Source: Streptosporangiales bacterium (GTDB lineage Bacteria; Actinomycetota; Actinomycetes; Streptosporangiales; WHST01). Taken from it: a stretch of DNA of 61,517 nt. This document shows, piece after piece, positions 1 to 8,558 of this stretch. Every line of letters begins with the position of its first letter. The stretch's first letter is position 1. A program made the translations under genes and the position numbers. The notes beneath the pieces were generated by a model, which was given only the letters and a program-made list of their open reading frames with translations, was not told the origin of the DNA and made no database searches. The DNA lies in contig WHTA01000029.1 of assembly GCA_009379825.1 (NCBI GenBank), positions 1 through 61,517 of the forward strand. Direction: 5' to 3'.

Positions 1-37
1 ACCACGTGATCGTCGACCACCACATACAGTGCTGTCA

Positions 38-84
38 GGAGGGTGTTCAGTTCTTTGGTCACACATCGATCTTGAACACCCTCC
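38..84. repeat. 12-bp inverted repeat with 23-nt loop, downstream of pit
   Basis: Arms GGAGGGTGTTCA (38-49) and TGAACACCCTCC (73-84) are perfect complements. The element sits just past the stop of the leftward phosphate transporter gene. It could form a 3' stem-loop of the transcript, but the loop is long and there is no T tract, so it may equally be an operator or the remnant of a mobile end. Bases 1-37 show no recognisable gene. Confidence 0.5.
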
Positions 85-135
85 GCCCCACGTCTCCGCA
101 GCCGCGCCGACCACACCCTTCAAGGAATCACTCAT

Positions 136-1134
136 CTAGACGGGCAGCAGCGCCTTCGCGATCCAGTACACGACCGCGGCGACCAGTGCCGCGGCCGGGA
201 TGGTCAGCACCCAGGCCGTGATGATGTTGCCCGCCACGCCCCAACGCACAGCGGACAGCCGCTTCGTCGCACCGACACCCATGATCGCCGAGGTGATGGT
301 GTGCGTCGTGGAGATCGGCGCCGCGAACACGAACGCGGTGGTGTAGAGCACCGACGACGCGGTCGCCTCGGCGGCGAAGCCGTGCGGCGGGTCGAGCTCG
401 ATCACCCGGCGGCCCAGCGTCCGCATGATCCGCCAGCCACCCGAGTAGGTGCCGAGCGAGATCACCAACGCGCTCGACACGGTCACCCACACCGGGACCT
501 GGAAGCCCTCGTGGTAGCCGGTGGTCACCAGGGCGAGGACCATGATGCCCATCGTCTTCTGCGCGTCCTGCAGGCCGTGGCCGAGTGCCATGGCGGCCGC
601 CGAGATCGACTGCGCGACCCGGAACCCGCGGTTCAGCTTCGCCGGCGGATAGTTGCGGAACAGCCACAGGATGGCGAGCATCACCAGATACCCGAGCAGC
701 CCGCCGACGATCGGCGAGAGCACCATGGGGATGACGACCTTGTCGAGTACTCCGCCCCAGATCACGTCGCTGCTCCCGGCGATCGCGGCACCGACCATCC
801 CGCCGATCAGAGCGTGTGACGACGACGACGGCAACCCGAAGTACCAGGTGATCAGGTTCCACACGATCGCCCCTGCGAGCGCCGCGAAGACGATGATCAG
901 CCCCGCAGAGCCCTTCGGCGGGGCGATGATGCCCTCCCCCACCGTCGCCGCGACCTTCGTACCGAGGAAGGCACCGATGAGGTTCATGATCGCTGCCATC
1001 GCCAAGGCGACCCGCGGGGTGAGTGCCCGCGTCGACACCGCGGTCGCGATGGCGTTCGCGGCATCGTGGAAACCGTTGGTGTAGTTGAAGAAGAGAGCGA
1101 CGGCCAGTACGGCGATGAGCCCGACTAACTCCAT
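136..1134 (-). CDS. pit: inorganic phosphate transporter, PiT family
   Basis: This 332-residue integral membrane protein is a low-affinity metal-phosphate/H+ symporter of the PiT family. The N-terminal signature NGFHDAANAIATAV and the internal repeat GHGLQDAQKTMGIM (near residue 200) mark the two inverted halves of the family. About ten hydrophobic segments are visible, and the length is in the normal range for bacterial PiT. It lies 53 nt downstream of a DUF47 gene on the same strand, the usual actinobacterial pairing, so the two are probably cotranscribed from the promoter beyond 1805. Identity as a phosphate carrier is well supported; metal preference cannot be read from sequence. Confidence 0.93.
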   Translation of the reverse strand: MELVGLIAVLAVALFFNYTNGFHDAANAIATAVSTRALTPRVALAMAAIMNLIGAFLGTKVAATVGEGIIAPPKGSAGLIIVFAALAGAIVWNLITWYFGLPSSSSHALIGGMVGAAIAGSSDVIWGGVLDKVVIPMVLSPIVGGLLGYLVMLAILWLFRNYPPAKLNRGFRVAQSISAAAMALGHGLQDAQKTMGIMVLALVTTGYHEGFQVPVWVTVSSALVISLGTYSGGWRIMRTLGRRVIELDPPHGFAAEATASSVLYTTAFVFAAPISTTHTITSAIMGVGATKRLSAVRWGVAGNIITAWVLTIPAAALVAAVVYWIAKALLPV

Positions 1135-1187
1135 TACGTGCGCCCGTTCCCTCGCTCAACCGCCATCGACCGTTGCGCTGCCAACGG

Positions 1188-1805
1188 TCAGGACTCCTTG
1201 ACCGCGATGGTCTCGACCGTGTTGGCGACGTGTTCGAAGGAGTCCATCGCCTGCTCGAGCTGGTCGACGATCTCCTTCAGCTTCATCACGGTCAGCGCGT
1301 CATAGGTGCCGCCGAAGAGGTGCGCGAGCAGTTTGCGGTAGATCTGATCGCCCTGGTTCTCCAACCGGTTGATCTCGATCCAGTACTCCTGGAGATCCCG
1401 CATCGCCTTCAGCCTGGGCATCGCCTCCGCCGTCAGCTCGGCCGCCCGCTCGAGCACCTCGACCTGCTTGATCATCTCCCGCGGCAGCTCGTCGAGCTGG
1501 TAGAGCACGACCAGGTCGGCGGCCGCCTCCATGTAGTCCATGACGTCGTCCATCTCGCTGGCCAACCGGTAGATGTCCTGCCGGTCGAACGGAGTGACGA
1601 ACGTCTGGTTCATGCGCTGCATGACGCGGTGCACGCAGTCGTCCCCGGCGTGCTCGCACTCGCGCATCTTGTCCGCGATCGCGGCCCGGTCCGCGCCGTC
1701 GTTGAACAGTTCGACGAGCAGACGCGAACCCACCAAGTTGTTCTTCGCTGCCTCCGTAAACAGCTCGTAAAACGAATGATCTCGTGGCGTAAGGCGTATA
1801 CGCAC
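1188..1805 (-). CDS. DUF47 family protein (PhoU-like phosphate transport regulator)
   Basis: This 205-residue soluble helical protein belongs to the DUF47/PhoU-related family that accompanies PiT transporters. The helical pattern with repeated acidic clusters (ADKMRECEHAGDDC, LASEMDDVMDYMEAA, INRLENQGDQIY) matches the metal-binding E/D motifs of PhoU-like bundles. The GTG start at 1805 is preceded by AGGAG at suitable spacing. It precedes pit in an apparent two-gene operon and probably tunes or couples to the transporter. The exact mechanism of DUF47 proteins is not settled. Confidence 0.88.
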   Translation of the reverse strand: MRIRLTPRDHSFYELFTEAAKNNLVGSRLLVELFNDGADRAAIADKMRECEHAGDDCVHRVMQRMNQTFVTPFDRQDIYRLASEMDDVMDYMEAAADLVVLYQLDELPREMIKQVEVLERAAELTAEAMPRLKAMRDLQEYWIEINRLENQGDQIYRKLLAHLFGGTYDALTVMKLKEIVDQLEQAMDSFEHVANTVETIAVKES

Positions 1806-1828
1806 GTGTTAGCTCCTATGAACGCGGC

Positions 1829-1871
1829 GGTTACGCGTTGGGCATACTAGGGCAACCACGAGGTTACGCGT
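1829..1871. promoter_or_regulatory. direct repeats flanking the DUF47-pit promoter
   Basis: Two copies of GGTTACGCGT (1829-1838 and 1862-1871) lie 33 bp apart, about three helical turns, upstream of the leftward DUF47-pit operon. Between them is a leftward -10-like TAGTAT (1844-1849). Direct repeats at helical phasing are typical of response-regulator sites, so PhoP control is a reasonable guess, but the repeat does not obviously match a PHO box. Confidence 0.4.
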
Positions 1872-1923
1872 CCACTCCGCGGGGTTGGCCGCAGGGCCGT
1901 TTCCGCTGTGCGTAGCGATCCCC

Positions 1924-3927
1924 TCACTGGGTCACCGACTGCCCGAATCCCTCGAACTCGGCCAGTGCGTCCGGGTTGGCCAGCGCCCCCTTCGCGGCGG
2001 CGGTCTCGACCGGCGCGCCGGTGAGGATCCGCTTGACCGGCACCTCCAGCTTCTTCCCGGAGAGCGTGCGCGGCACGTCGCTGACCTGGTGCATCGCGTC
2101 CGGCACGTGCCGGGGCGACAGCGACGTACGCAGCTCACCAGCGATCCGTCGGCGCAGCTCGTCGCCCAACGACTTCCCCTCGCGCAGCACGAGAAACAGC
2201 AACAGCCGGCCGGACGGGTCGTCCGGATCGTCCAGATGCACGACCAGGCTGTCGGCGACCTCGGGCAGGCTCTCGACCACCGCGTAGAACTCCGATGTGC
2301 CAAGCCGCACACCGCCGCGGTTCAAGGTGGCGTCCGACCGGCCGGTGATCACGCATCTGCCGTGCTCGTCCACGGTGACCCAGTCGCCGTGGCGCCACAC
2401 ACCAGGGAACGTGTCGAAGTACGCCGCCCGGTAGCGCGAGCCGTCGTCGTCGCCCCAGAACCCGACCGGCATCGACGGCATGGGCGCAGTGAGCACCAGC
2501 TCACCCTCCCGCCCGATCACCGGCCGGCCCGCCTCGTCGTACGCCTCCACCTTGGCGGCGAGGCAGCGGCAGGGGATCTCGCCCTCCCGCACCGGCAGCA
2601 ACGGCACCGAGCCCACGAACGCCGTACACACGTCCGTGCCGCCGGACGTAGAGTTCAGCAGCAGGCCGGGGCCCTCGGGGTCCGCGACGTTCTCGTACAC
2701 CCAGCGGAAGCCCTCCACCGGCAGCGGTGCGCCGGTGGAGCCGACGCCGCGCAGGCGGGACAGGTCCGCGGTCGCGCGCGGCTGCAGGCCCTCCTTGCGG
2801 CAGGCCATCAGGTACGGCGCGCTGGTGCCGAAGAACGTCATCTCCGTCTCCTCGGCGAACCGCCAGAGCTCACCGAGATCCGGGTACCCGGGATTACCGT
2901 CGTACAGCAGGATCGTCGCGCCCACGAGCAGGCCGGAGACCAGGTAGTTCCACATCATCCAGCCGGTGGTGGAGAACCAGAAGAACCGGGAACCTGGACC
3001 GAGATCGTCGTGGAAGGCCAGCTTCTTCAGGTGCTCGACGAGGATGCCGCCGTGGCAGTGCACGATCGGCTTCGGCAGGCCGGTCGTGCCGGACGAGTAC
3101 AGCACGTACAGCGGGTGGTCGAACGGCATCGGGTCGAACGCCAGCTCGCCCGGCTCGGCGAGCAGCTCCTGCCAGGTCAGCGCGTCGGGGACGTCCGGTT
3201 CAGCTGTCAGGTACGGCAGCACGACGGCGTGGGCGAGGCTCGGCAGCGCCGCCCGGATCTGGGCGAGCTCCGTGGTCCTGTCGATGTCCTTGGCGCCGTA
3301 CCGGTAGCCGTCCACGGCGACGAGCACCTTCGGCTCGATCTGCTGCCACCGGTCGACCACGCTGCGCGTACCGAACTCCGGTGCGCACGAGGAGAACACC
3401 GCCCCGAGGCTCGCGCTCGCCAGGAACAGCACCACGGTCTCGGGGACGTTCGGCAGGTACGCGGCGACCCGGTCGCCACGGCCCACGCCGAGCCTGCGCA
3501 GGCCCGCACGCGCCCGTGCGACCTGGTCGCGCAGCTCGGCGAGCGTCAGCTCGACCGGCTCCCTGCTCTGCGACCGCGCGACCACGAGGACGTCGTCGGC
3601 ACCGACCCCGGACGGCAGCAGCACGTGCTCGGCGTAGTTCAGCGTGGCGCCGGTGAACCAGGTGGCGCCCGGCATGGTCCGGTTGCCGAGGACCTCCGTG
3701 TAGGGCGTGTGCGACCGGATCTGGAAGTACTCCCAGATCGACGCCCAGAAGCCGTCCAGGTCGTCCACCGACCACTGCCACAGGTCCTGGTAGGTCGCGA
3801 AGTGCCGCCCCTTGGCCTCCTCCAGCCAGCGCAGGTACGCACCGATGCGGGTGGTCTCGCGCACGTTGGCAGGCGGTTCCCAGAGCACCCGCGGTTCGGC
3901 GGGGTCGTTCGTGGCGTCGTCGCTCAC
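1924..3927 (-). CDS. aacS: acetoacetate-CoA ligase
   Basis: This ANL-superfamily adenylating enzyme of about 667 residues activates acetoacetate (or a related short beta-keto acid) to its CoA thioester using ATP. The N-terminal region (EPRVLWEPPANVRETTRIG, then WSVDDLDGFWASIWEYF) is characteristic of acetoacetyl-CoA synthetases and distinguishes it from acetyl-CoA synthetase. The AMP-binding motif YSSGTTGLPKPIVH and the C-terminal SGKKLEVPVKRIL lysine motif are present. I chose GTG 3927 because it gives the normal family length. An in-frame ATG at 3969 with GAGGA six bases upstream is a real alternative. It is divergent from the polyprenyl synthase gene. Confidence 0.9.
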   Translation of the reverse strand: MSDDATNDPAEPRVLWEPPANVRETTRIGAYLRWLEEAKGRHFATYQDLWQWSVDDLDGFWASIWEYFQIRSHTPYTEVLGNRTMPGATWFTGATLNYAEHVLLPSGVGADDVLVVARSQSREPVELTLAELRDQVARARAGLRRLGVGRGDRVAAYLPNVPETVVLFLASASLGAVFSSCAPEFGTRSVVDRWQQIEPKVLVAVDGYRYGAKDIDRTTELAQIRAALPSLAHAVVLPYLTAEPDVPDALTWQELLAEPGELAFDPMPFDHPLYVLYSSGTTGLPKPIVHCHGGILVEHLKKLAFHDDLGPGSRFFWFSTTGWMMWNYLVSGLLVGATILLYDGNPGYPDLGELWRFAEETEMTFFGTSAPYLMACRKEGLQPRATADLSRLRGVGSTGAPLPVEGFRWVYENVADPEGPGLLLNSTSGGTDVCTAFVGSVPLLPVREGEIPCRCLAAKVEAYDEAGRPVIGREGELVLTAPMPSMPVGFWGDDDGSRYRAAYFDTFPGVWRHGDWVTVDEHGRCVITGRSDATLNRGGVRLGTSEFYAVVESLPEVADSLVVHLDDPDDPSGRLLLFLVLREGKSLGDELRRRIAGELRTSLSPRHVPDAMHQVSDVPRTLSGKKLEVPVKRILTGAPVETAAAKGALANPDALAEFEGFGQSVTQ

Positions 3928-4000
3928 TGTGCTTCCAATCGTGTCGCAGGGGCGAACGTACGTCAGCATGCCCAATCCTCATCGCTGTGTCACCGGGACG

Positions 4001-4006
4001 TACGCT
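4001..4006 (+). promoter_or_regulatory. -10 element TACGCT of a leaderless promoter
   Basis: TACGCT is followed by exactly six bases and then GTG 4013. No Shine-Dalgarno sequence precedes that codon, so the transcript probably begins at the start codon. Confidence 0.5.
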
Positions 4007-4012
4007 GCGATC

Positions 4013-5020
4013 GTGGTCACAGCTCCGCCTGCGGTAGACACCGCGCGCACGACGATCCAGCCCGCGCTGCGCGCCGCGGTCGAGCACCTGCCCGCCGGGC
4101 TGCAGCGGCTGGTCGGCTACCACTTCGGCTGGCTGGACCGCGACGGTAACCCGCACGACGGCGGGGTAGGCAAGGCGCTGCGGCCGACGCTGGCGCTGCT
4201 CGGGGCCCGTGCCGCCGGCTCCGCGGAGCGGGCGGCCGTACCGGCCGCTGTCGCCGTGGAGCTGGTGCACAACTCGTCGCTGCTGCACGACGACCTGATC
4301 GACGGTGACCGCACCAGGCACCACCGACCGACCGTCTGGGCTGAGTTCGGCGTACCCGCGGCCATCCTCGCCGGTGACGCGCTGCTCAACCTGGCGTACC
4401 ACGTGGTGGGCGCGGAGCCGGCCGGCAGCTACGGCGCGAGCCGCTGGCTGTCCGAGGCGACCAACCGGATGCTCGCCGGGCAGGCGGCGGACGTGTCGTT
4501 CGAGCACCGCCTGGACGTGACCGTCGAGGAGTGCCTGCAGATGGCCGAGGACAAGACCGCAGCCCTGCTGTCCGGGGCTGCGGCGATCGGCTCGGCGTAC
4601 GTCAGCGGGCCGGAGGAGGTCACGCACGCGCTGGCCGCGTACGGCCGGCACCTGGGCGTGGCGTTCCAGCTCGTCGACGACGTACTCGGCATCTGGGGCG
4701 CGGCCGAGAGCACGGGCAAGCCCGTGCTCGCCGACCTGCGGGTGCGGAAGAAGTCGCTGCCCGTGGTCTACGCGCTGCGCGCGGGCGAGCCGGCGTCGAC
4801 GGAGCTGGCCGAGCTGTACGCAGCCACCGACCTGGCCGAGACCGACCTGCAGCGCTGCGCCGACCTGGTGGCCGCCGCCGGCGGCCGCGACTGGGCAGAA
4901 CAGCAGGCGGCGGCCGCCCTGGCGCGCGCCCTCGGCGCCGTCCGCGACGTCCCGCTGGCCGCCGGCACCCGCGAGGAGCTCGACCAGGTGGCGGCGTACG
5001 TCACCGCCCGGAACCGCTGA
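4013..5020 (+). CDS. polyprenyl diphosphate synthase (geranylgeranyl-diphosphate-synthase-like)
   Basis: This 335-residue trans-prenyltransferase condenses isopentenyl diphosphate with allylic diphosphates. The first aspartate-rich motif is SLLHDDLIDGD (DDxxD at about residues 93-97). The second is LVDDVLGIWG near residue 221, followed by TGKPVLADLRVRKKSLPV; the fifth position is Gly rather than Asp, as in many actinobacterial GGPP-type synthases feeding terpenoid pathways. No terpene cyclase lies nearby, so the product chain length and use are unknown. The start is GTG 4013, placed six bases after a -10-like TACGCT and consistent with leaderless expression. Longer in-frame extension upstream overlaps the divergent ligase and looks non-coding. 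Confidence 0.87.
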   Translation: MVTAPPAVDTARTTIQPALRAAVEHLPAGLQRLVGYHFGWLDRDGNPHDGGVGKALRPTLALLGARAAGSAERAAVPAAVAVELVHNSSLLHDDLIDGDRTRHHRPTVWAEFGVPAAILAGDALLNLAYHVVGAEPAGSYGASRWLSEATNRMLAGQAADVSFEHRLDVTVEECLQMAEDKTAALLSGAAAIGSAYVSGPEEVTHALAAYGRHLGVAFQLVDDVLGIWGAAESTGKPVLADLRVRKKSLPVVYALRAGEPASTELAELYAATDLAETDLQRCADLVAAAGGRDWAEQQAAAALARALGAVRDVPLAAGTREELDQVAAYVTARNR

Positions 5021-5026
5021 CCGGCG

Positions 5027-5569
5027 TCAGTCCCACTCGGCGTTGCGGTGCACCTCGGTGCGGCCCAGGTACGACGCCCAGGTGTGCTCGAGCATCCCCT
5101 GCTCGACGCCCTTCAGCGGGCGCAGCACCTTCGCCGGCACGCCGGCGACCAGCATGCCCGGCGCCACGACGGTGCCCGGCCGCACCACGGCGCCCGCCGC
5201 GACCAGCGAACCGGCACCGATGTCCGCGCCGCCGAGTACCACCGCGCCCATGCCGATCAGCGAACCGGCCCCGATCCGCGCACCGTGCACGATCGCCCGG
5301 TGCCCGACGGAGGCCCGCTCCTCGAGCACCGCGGGCTCGCCCGGGTCGGAGTGCAGGCAGGAGAGGTCCTGGATGTTGACCTCCTCGCCCACCACGACGT
5401 CCTCGTCGTCGGCTCGGAGCACGCAGCCGTACCAGATGCTGGACCTGGCACCGATGCGCACCCGCCCGACGAGCACGGCACCAGGCGCGACCCACGCTTC
5501 TTCATGTACCTGCGGTCGGTGCGGTCCGAGGACCCCGATCCGCGCGTTCGGCTGGTCAGCGACGCTCAT
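5027..5569 (-). CDS. gamma-carbonic anhydrase family protein (left-handed beta-helix)
   Basis: This 180-residue protein consists mainly of hexapeptide repeats (for example IGARSSIW, IGAGSLIG, IGAGSLVA) that form a left-handed beta-helix trimer, followed by a C-terminal helix. The metal-site histidines of gamma carbonic anhydrases are visible in CLHSD and SVGHRAIVHGA. Members of the family may be true zinc enzymes or carnitine/acyl-transfer-like proteins, so catalysis is not assured. It converges with the prenyl synthase, whose stop is 6 bp away. No clear Shine-Dalgarno is seen; TAGGGT six bases before ATG suggests a leaderless message. Confidence 0.88.
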   Translation of the reverse strand: MSVADQPNARIGVLGPHRPQVHEEAWVAPGAVLVGRVRIGARSSIWYGCVLRADDEDVVVGEEVNIQDLSCLHSDPGEPAVLEERASVGHRAIVHGARIGAGSLIGMGAVVLGGADIGAGSLVAAGAVVRPGTVVAPGMLVAGVPAKVLRPLKGVEQGMLEHTWASYLGRTEVHRNAEWD

Positions 5570-5575
5570 GGCAGG

Positions 5576-5581
5576 ACCCTA
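5576..5581 (-). promoter_or_regulatory. -10 element TAGGGT of a leaderless promoter
   Basis: On the minus strand TAGGGT is followed by six bases and then the ATG at 5569, the same geometry as at several other genes of the window. Confidence 0.45.
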
Positions 5582-5719
5582 GATGATCAGCACGCTCGAC
5601 GCCGCTCGCTGCAGCGGGCCCGGCGCGCTGACCACGGCCTGGTGTGGTTGATGTCACCTCGGGCCGGACCGAGGGTATCGCCGCGGAGGCACGTATCGTG
5701 CTCCACTCCGGGAGGGCAG

Positions 5720-6544
5720 ATGCGATCGTTCACCGCAGGCAGGGTGCTGGCCGCGGCGGCCGTGGCGGCCGTCGCCGCGACGGTGCCCGCGGCCGGGCCG
5801 GCCACGGCGGGCGCCGACGGGGAATTCGGTGCCATCGTCGAGCTGAGCAGCTGCTCGGGCGCGGTGGTGCAGCTGCCGGATGCCACCGCGTCCGACCAGG
5901 CGCTCGTGCTGACCAACGGCCACTGTCTGCCGACGCTGCCCGAGCCCGGTGAGGTGGTCAGCAACCGGGCGTCCGAGCGTACCTTCACGCTGCTCGATCC
6001 CGCCGGCGAGGAACTGGGCGAGCTGACCGCAGATCGCCTGGTCTACGCGACGATGACCGACACCGACGCCGCGGTGTACCGGCTGCGCGAGACGTACGCC
6101 GACCTCCGCGCGGACTACGACACCGACGCGCTCCCCCTCGCCGAGACGCGGCCGAAGGCCGGCACCGAGATCGACGTCGTCTCCGGCTACTGGCGCCGGG
6201 TGTACTCCTGCGCCATCGACGGCTTCGTGCCCGAGCTGCGCGAGGACGGGTACACGTCGCGGGACGCCATCAGGTACACGGCCGGCTGCGACACCGTGGG
6301 CGGCAGCTCCGGGTCACCGATCGTCGGCCCCGAGGGCGAGGTCGTCGGCGTGAACAACACGGCGTACGAGGACTCAGGCGACGACTGCAGCCTGGACAAC
6401 CCGTGCGAGGTCGACCGCGGCGGCCGCGTCACGGTCGTCCAGGACGCGCACTACGGGCAGCAGACGTACCACCTGGCCGGGTGCATCTCCACCCGCGGCG
6501 TCGCCACCCCGCACCGCAGCAGCTGCCAGCTGCCGTCGGCCTGA
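5720..6544 (+). CDS. secreted trypsin-like serine peptidase
   Basis: This 274-residue protein has an N-terminal Sec signal peptide (hydrophobic Ala/Val-rich stretch, residues 8-30, ending near ATAGADG). The chymotrypsin-fold catalytic triad is recognisable: His68 in LTNGHCLP, Asp116 in TDTDAAVYRL, and Ser197 in VGGSSGSPIVG, an arrangement like V8/glutamyl-endopeptidase-type proteins. Several cysteines (C45, C69, C164, C190, C223, C229, C255, C269) could form disulfides after export. The ATG at 5720 is preceded by GGAGGG at 5711. It stands alone between the carbonic-anhydrase-like gene and the propionate-CoA ligase. The substrate is unknown. Confidence 0.85.
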   Translation: MRSFTAGRVLAAAAVAAVAATVPAAGPATAGADGEFGAIVELSSCSGAVVQLPDATASDQALVLTNGHCLPTLPEPGEVVSNRASERTFTLLDPAGEELGELTADRLVYATMTDTDAAVYRLRETYADLRADYDTDALPLAETRPKAGTEIDVVSGYWRRVYSCAIDGFVPELREDGYTSRDAIRYTAGCDTVGGSSGSPIVGPEGEVVGVNNTAYEDSGDDCSLDNPCEVDRGGRVTVVQDAHYGQQTYHLAGCISTRGVATPHRSSCQLPSA

Positions 6545-6607
6545 CCGTTTCGCGCACGGCGTTCTCGCAGTACGGTCCTCGAAGACGGCATGCCGAGGGA
6601 GGACGAC

Positions 6608-8488
6608 ATGAGCACGTACGCCGAGGCACACGCACGCAGCATCTCGGACGAGGACGGCTTCTGGTTGGCCGCGGCGGCCGACATCGACTGGTACCGACCG
6701 CCAAGCCGTGCGCTCGACGACAGCAACCCGCCGTTCTACCGCTGGTTCCCCGACGGCGTGCTGAACACCTGCCACAACGCGCTCGACCGGCACGTCGACG
6801 GCGGCCGCGCCGACCAGCCGGCACTGCGCTACGACAGCCCGGTCACCGGCACCGCGCGCTCGTACACCTACCGGGAGCTGCGCGACGAGGTCGCGAAGTT
6901 CGCCGGTGCGCTCCACGGGCTCGGCGTGGCCAAGGGCGACCGGGTGGTCATCTACATGCCGATGGTGTCCGAGGCGGTCGTCGCCATGCTCGCCTGCGCC
7001 CGCATCGGCGCGGTGCACTCCGTGGTGTTCGGCGGGTTCGCACCGGCCGAGCTGGCGGCCCGCATCGAGGATGCCGCCCCGACGGTGATCGTGTCCGCGT
7101 CGTGCGGCGTCGAGCCGGCCCGGGTGGTCGAGTACGGGCCGCTACTCGCCCGCGCGCTCGAGCTCTCCAGCCACCAGCCACGGCACTGCGTCGTGCTGCA
7201 GCGCGAGCAGGCGACCACCGAGCTGCACCCACCACGCGATCACGACTGGCACGAGCTGATGGCTACGGCCACCCCGGTCGACTGCGTGCCCGTCGCGTCG
7301 AACGACCCGCTGTACGTGCTCTACACGTCGGGCACGACGGGGAAGCCGAAGGGCATCGTGCGCGACAACGGCGGCCACGCGGTCGCGCTGAAGTGGAGCA
7401 TGTACAACATCTACGGCCTCGCCTCCGGCGAGGTGATGTTCACCGGCTCCGACATCGGCTGGGTGGTCGGGCACTCGTACATCGTGTACGCGCCGCTGCT
7501 GCACGGCTGCACAACCGTGCTGTACGAGGGCAAGCCGGTCGGCACCCCGGACGCCGGCGCGTACTGGCGGCTCGTGCAGCACTACGGCGTGCACGTGGTG
7601 TTCACCGCCCCGACGGCGTTCCGCGCAATCAAGAAGGAGGACCCAAAGGGCGCGCTGCTGCAGGACTACGACGTCTCCTCGCTGCGCTACCTGTTCCTCG
7701 CCGGCGAGCGGCTCGACCCGGAGACGTACCACTGGGCGGCCGAGCTGCTCGGCATCCCGGTACTGGACCACTGGTGGCAGACGGAGACCGGCTGGCCGAT
7801 CGCCGCGAACCTGCGTGGCCTCGACCCGATGCCGCCGAAGCCCGGCTCGCCGAGCGTGCCCGTACCCGGCTACGACGTGCGCGTGCTGCAACCGGACGGC
7901 AGCGAGGCGCCGGCGGGCGAGGACGGCGACATCGTGATCCGGTTGCCGCTGCCGCCCGGGTGCCTGCCCACCCTGTGGGGCGCGGACGACAGGTACCAGC
8001 AGTCGTACCTGTCGCGGCATCCCGGCTACTACCTCACCGGCGACGGCGGGCACCTGGACGAGGACGGCTACCTGTTCGTGATGGGCCGCACCGACGACGT
8101 CATCAACGTCGCCGGGCACCGGCTGTCGACGGGCACCATGGAGGAAACCATCGCCTCGCACCCCGCCGTCGCCGAATGCTGTGTGATCGGCGTGCACGAC
8201 GAGCTCAAGGGCCAAGTGCCGCGCGCGTTCGTCGTGCTGAAAGCCGGGGTCGAGGTGGACGGCGAGCAGCTGCAGGCCGAGCTCGTACAGCAGGTACGCG
8301 ACCAGGTCGGCGGCATCGCGTCGATGCGGCGGGTGGACGTCGTACGGGCGCTGCCGAAGACCCGGTCGGGGAAGATCCTGCGCAAGACGCTGCGCGGCAT
8401 CGCCGACGGGCGCGAGGAGCCGGTGCCGTCCACCATCGAGGACGCCGGCGTGCTCGACGACCTCCGCCCGGTGCTGCGCTCCGGCTGA
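6608..8488 (+). CDS. prpE: propionyl-CoA synthetase (acetyl/propionyl-CoA ligase)
   Basis: This adenylate-forming ligase of about 626 residues resembles PrpE. The N-terminus (AEAHARSISDEDGFWLAAA, IDW) and the conserved blocks YTSGTTGKPKGIVRDNGG, GWVVGHSYIVYAPLL, DHWWQTETGWPI and YLTGDGG are those of propionate/acetate-CoA ligases. The C-terminal acetylation-site loop LPKTRSGKILRKTLR carries the catalytic lysine. It would convert propionate (possibly acetate) plus CoA and ATP to the acyl-CoA in the cytoplasm. ATG 6608 follows GGGAGGA. No methylcitrate or methylmalonyl genes adjoin it. Confidence 0.9.
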   Translation: MSTYAEAHARSISDEDGFWLAAAADIDWYRPPSRALDDSNPPFYRWFPDGVLNTCHNALDRHVDGGRADQPALRYDSPVTGTARSYTYRELRDEVAKFAGALHGLGVAKGDRVVIYMPMVSEAVVAMLACARIGAVHSVVFGGFAPAELAARIEDAAPTVIVSASCGVEPARVVEYGPLLARALELSSHQPRHCVVLQREQATTELHPPRDHDWHELMATATPVDCVPVASNDPLYVLYTSGTTGKPKGIVRDNGGHAVALKWSMYNIYGLASGEVMFTGSDIGWVVGHSYIVYAPLLHGCTTVLYEGKPVGTPDAGAYWRLVQHYGVHVVFTAPTAFRAIKKEDPKGALLQDYDVSSLRYLFLAGERLDPETYHWAAELLGIPVLDHWWQTETGWPIAANLRGLDPMPPKPGSPSVPVPGYDVRVLQPDGSEAPAGEDGDIVIRLPLPPGCLPTLWGADDRYQQSYLSRHPGYYLTGDGGHLDEDGYLFVMGRTDDVINVAGHRLSTGTMEETIASHPAVAECCVIGVHDELKGQVPRAFVVLKAGVEVDGEQLQAELVQQVRDQVGGIASMRRVDVVRALPKTRSGKILRKTLRGIADGREEPVPSTIEDAGVLDDLRPVLRSG

Positions 8489-8535
8489 CCGACCTGCGCG
8501 CCGACTGGCACCCGATCCACAATTGAGGGTTGAGT

Positions 8536-8550
8536 CTCCAGCGACTGGAG
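8536..8550. promoter_or_regulatory. probable MerR-type operator
   Basis: CTCCAG-CGA-CTGGAG is a perfect 6-3-6 inverted repeat whose right arm merges into the Shine-Dalgarno sequence (GGAGGG) of the adjacent MerR gene. MerR-family regulators bind short dyads of this kind in their own promoters, so autoregulation is likely. Confidence 0.6.
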
Positions 8551-8558
8551 GGTGCACG

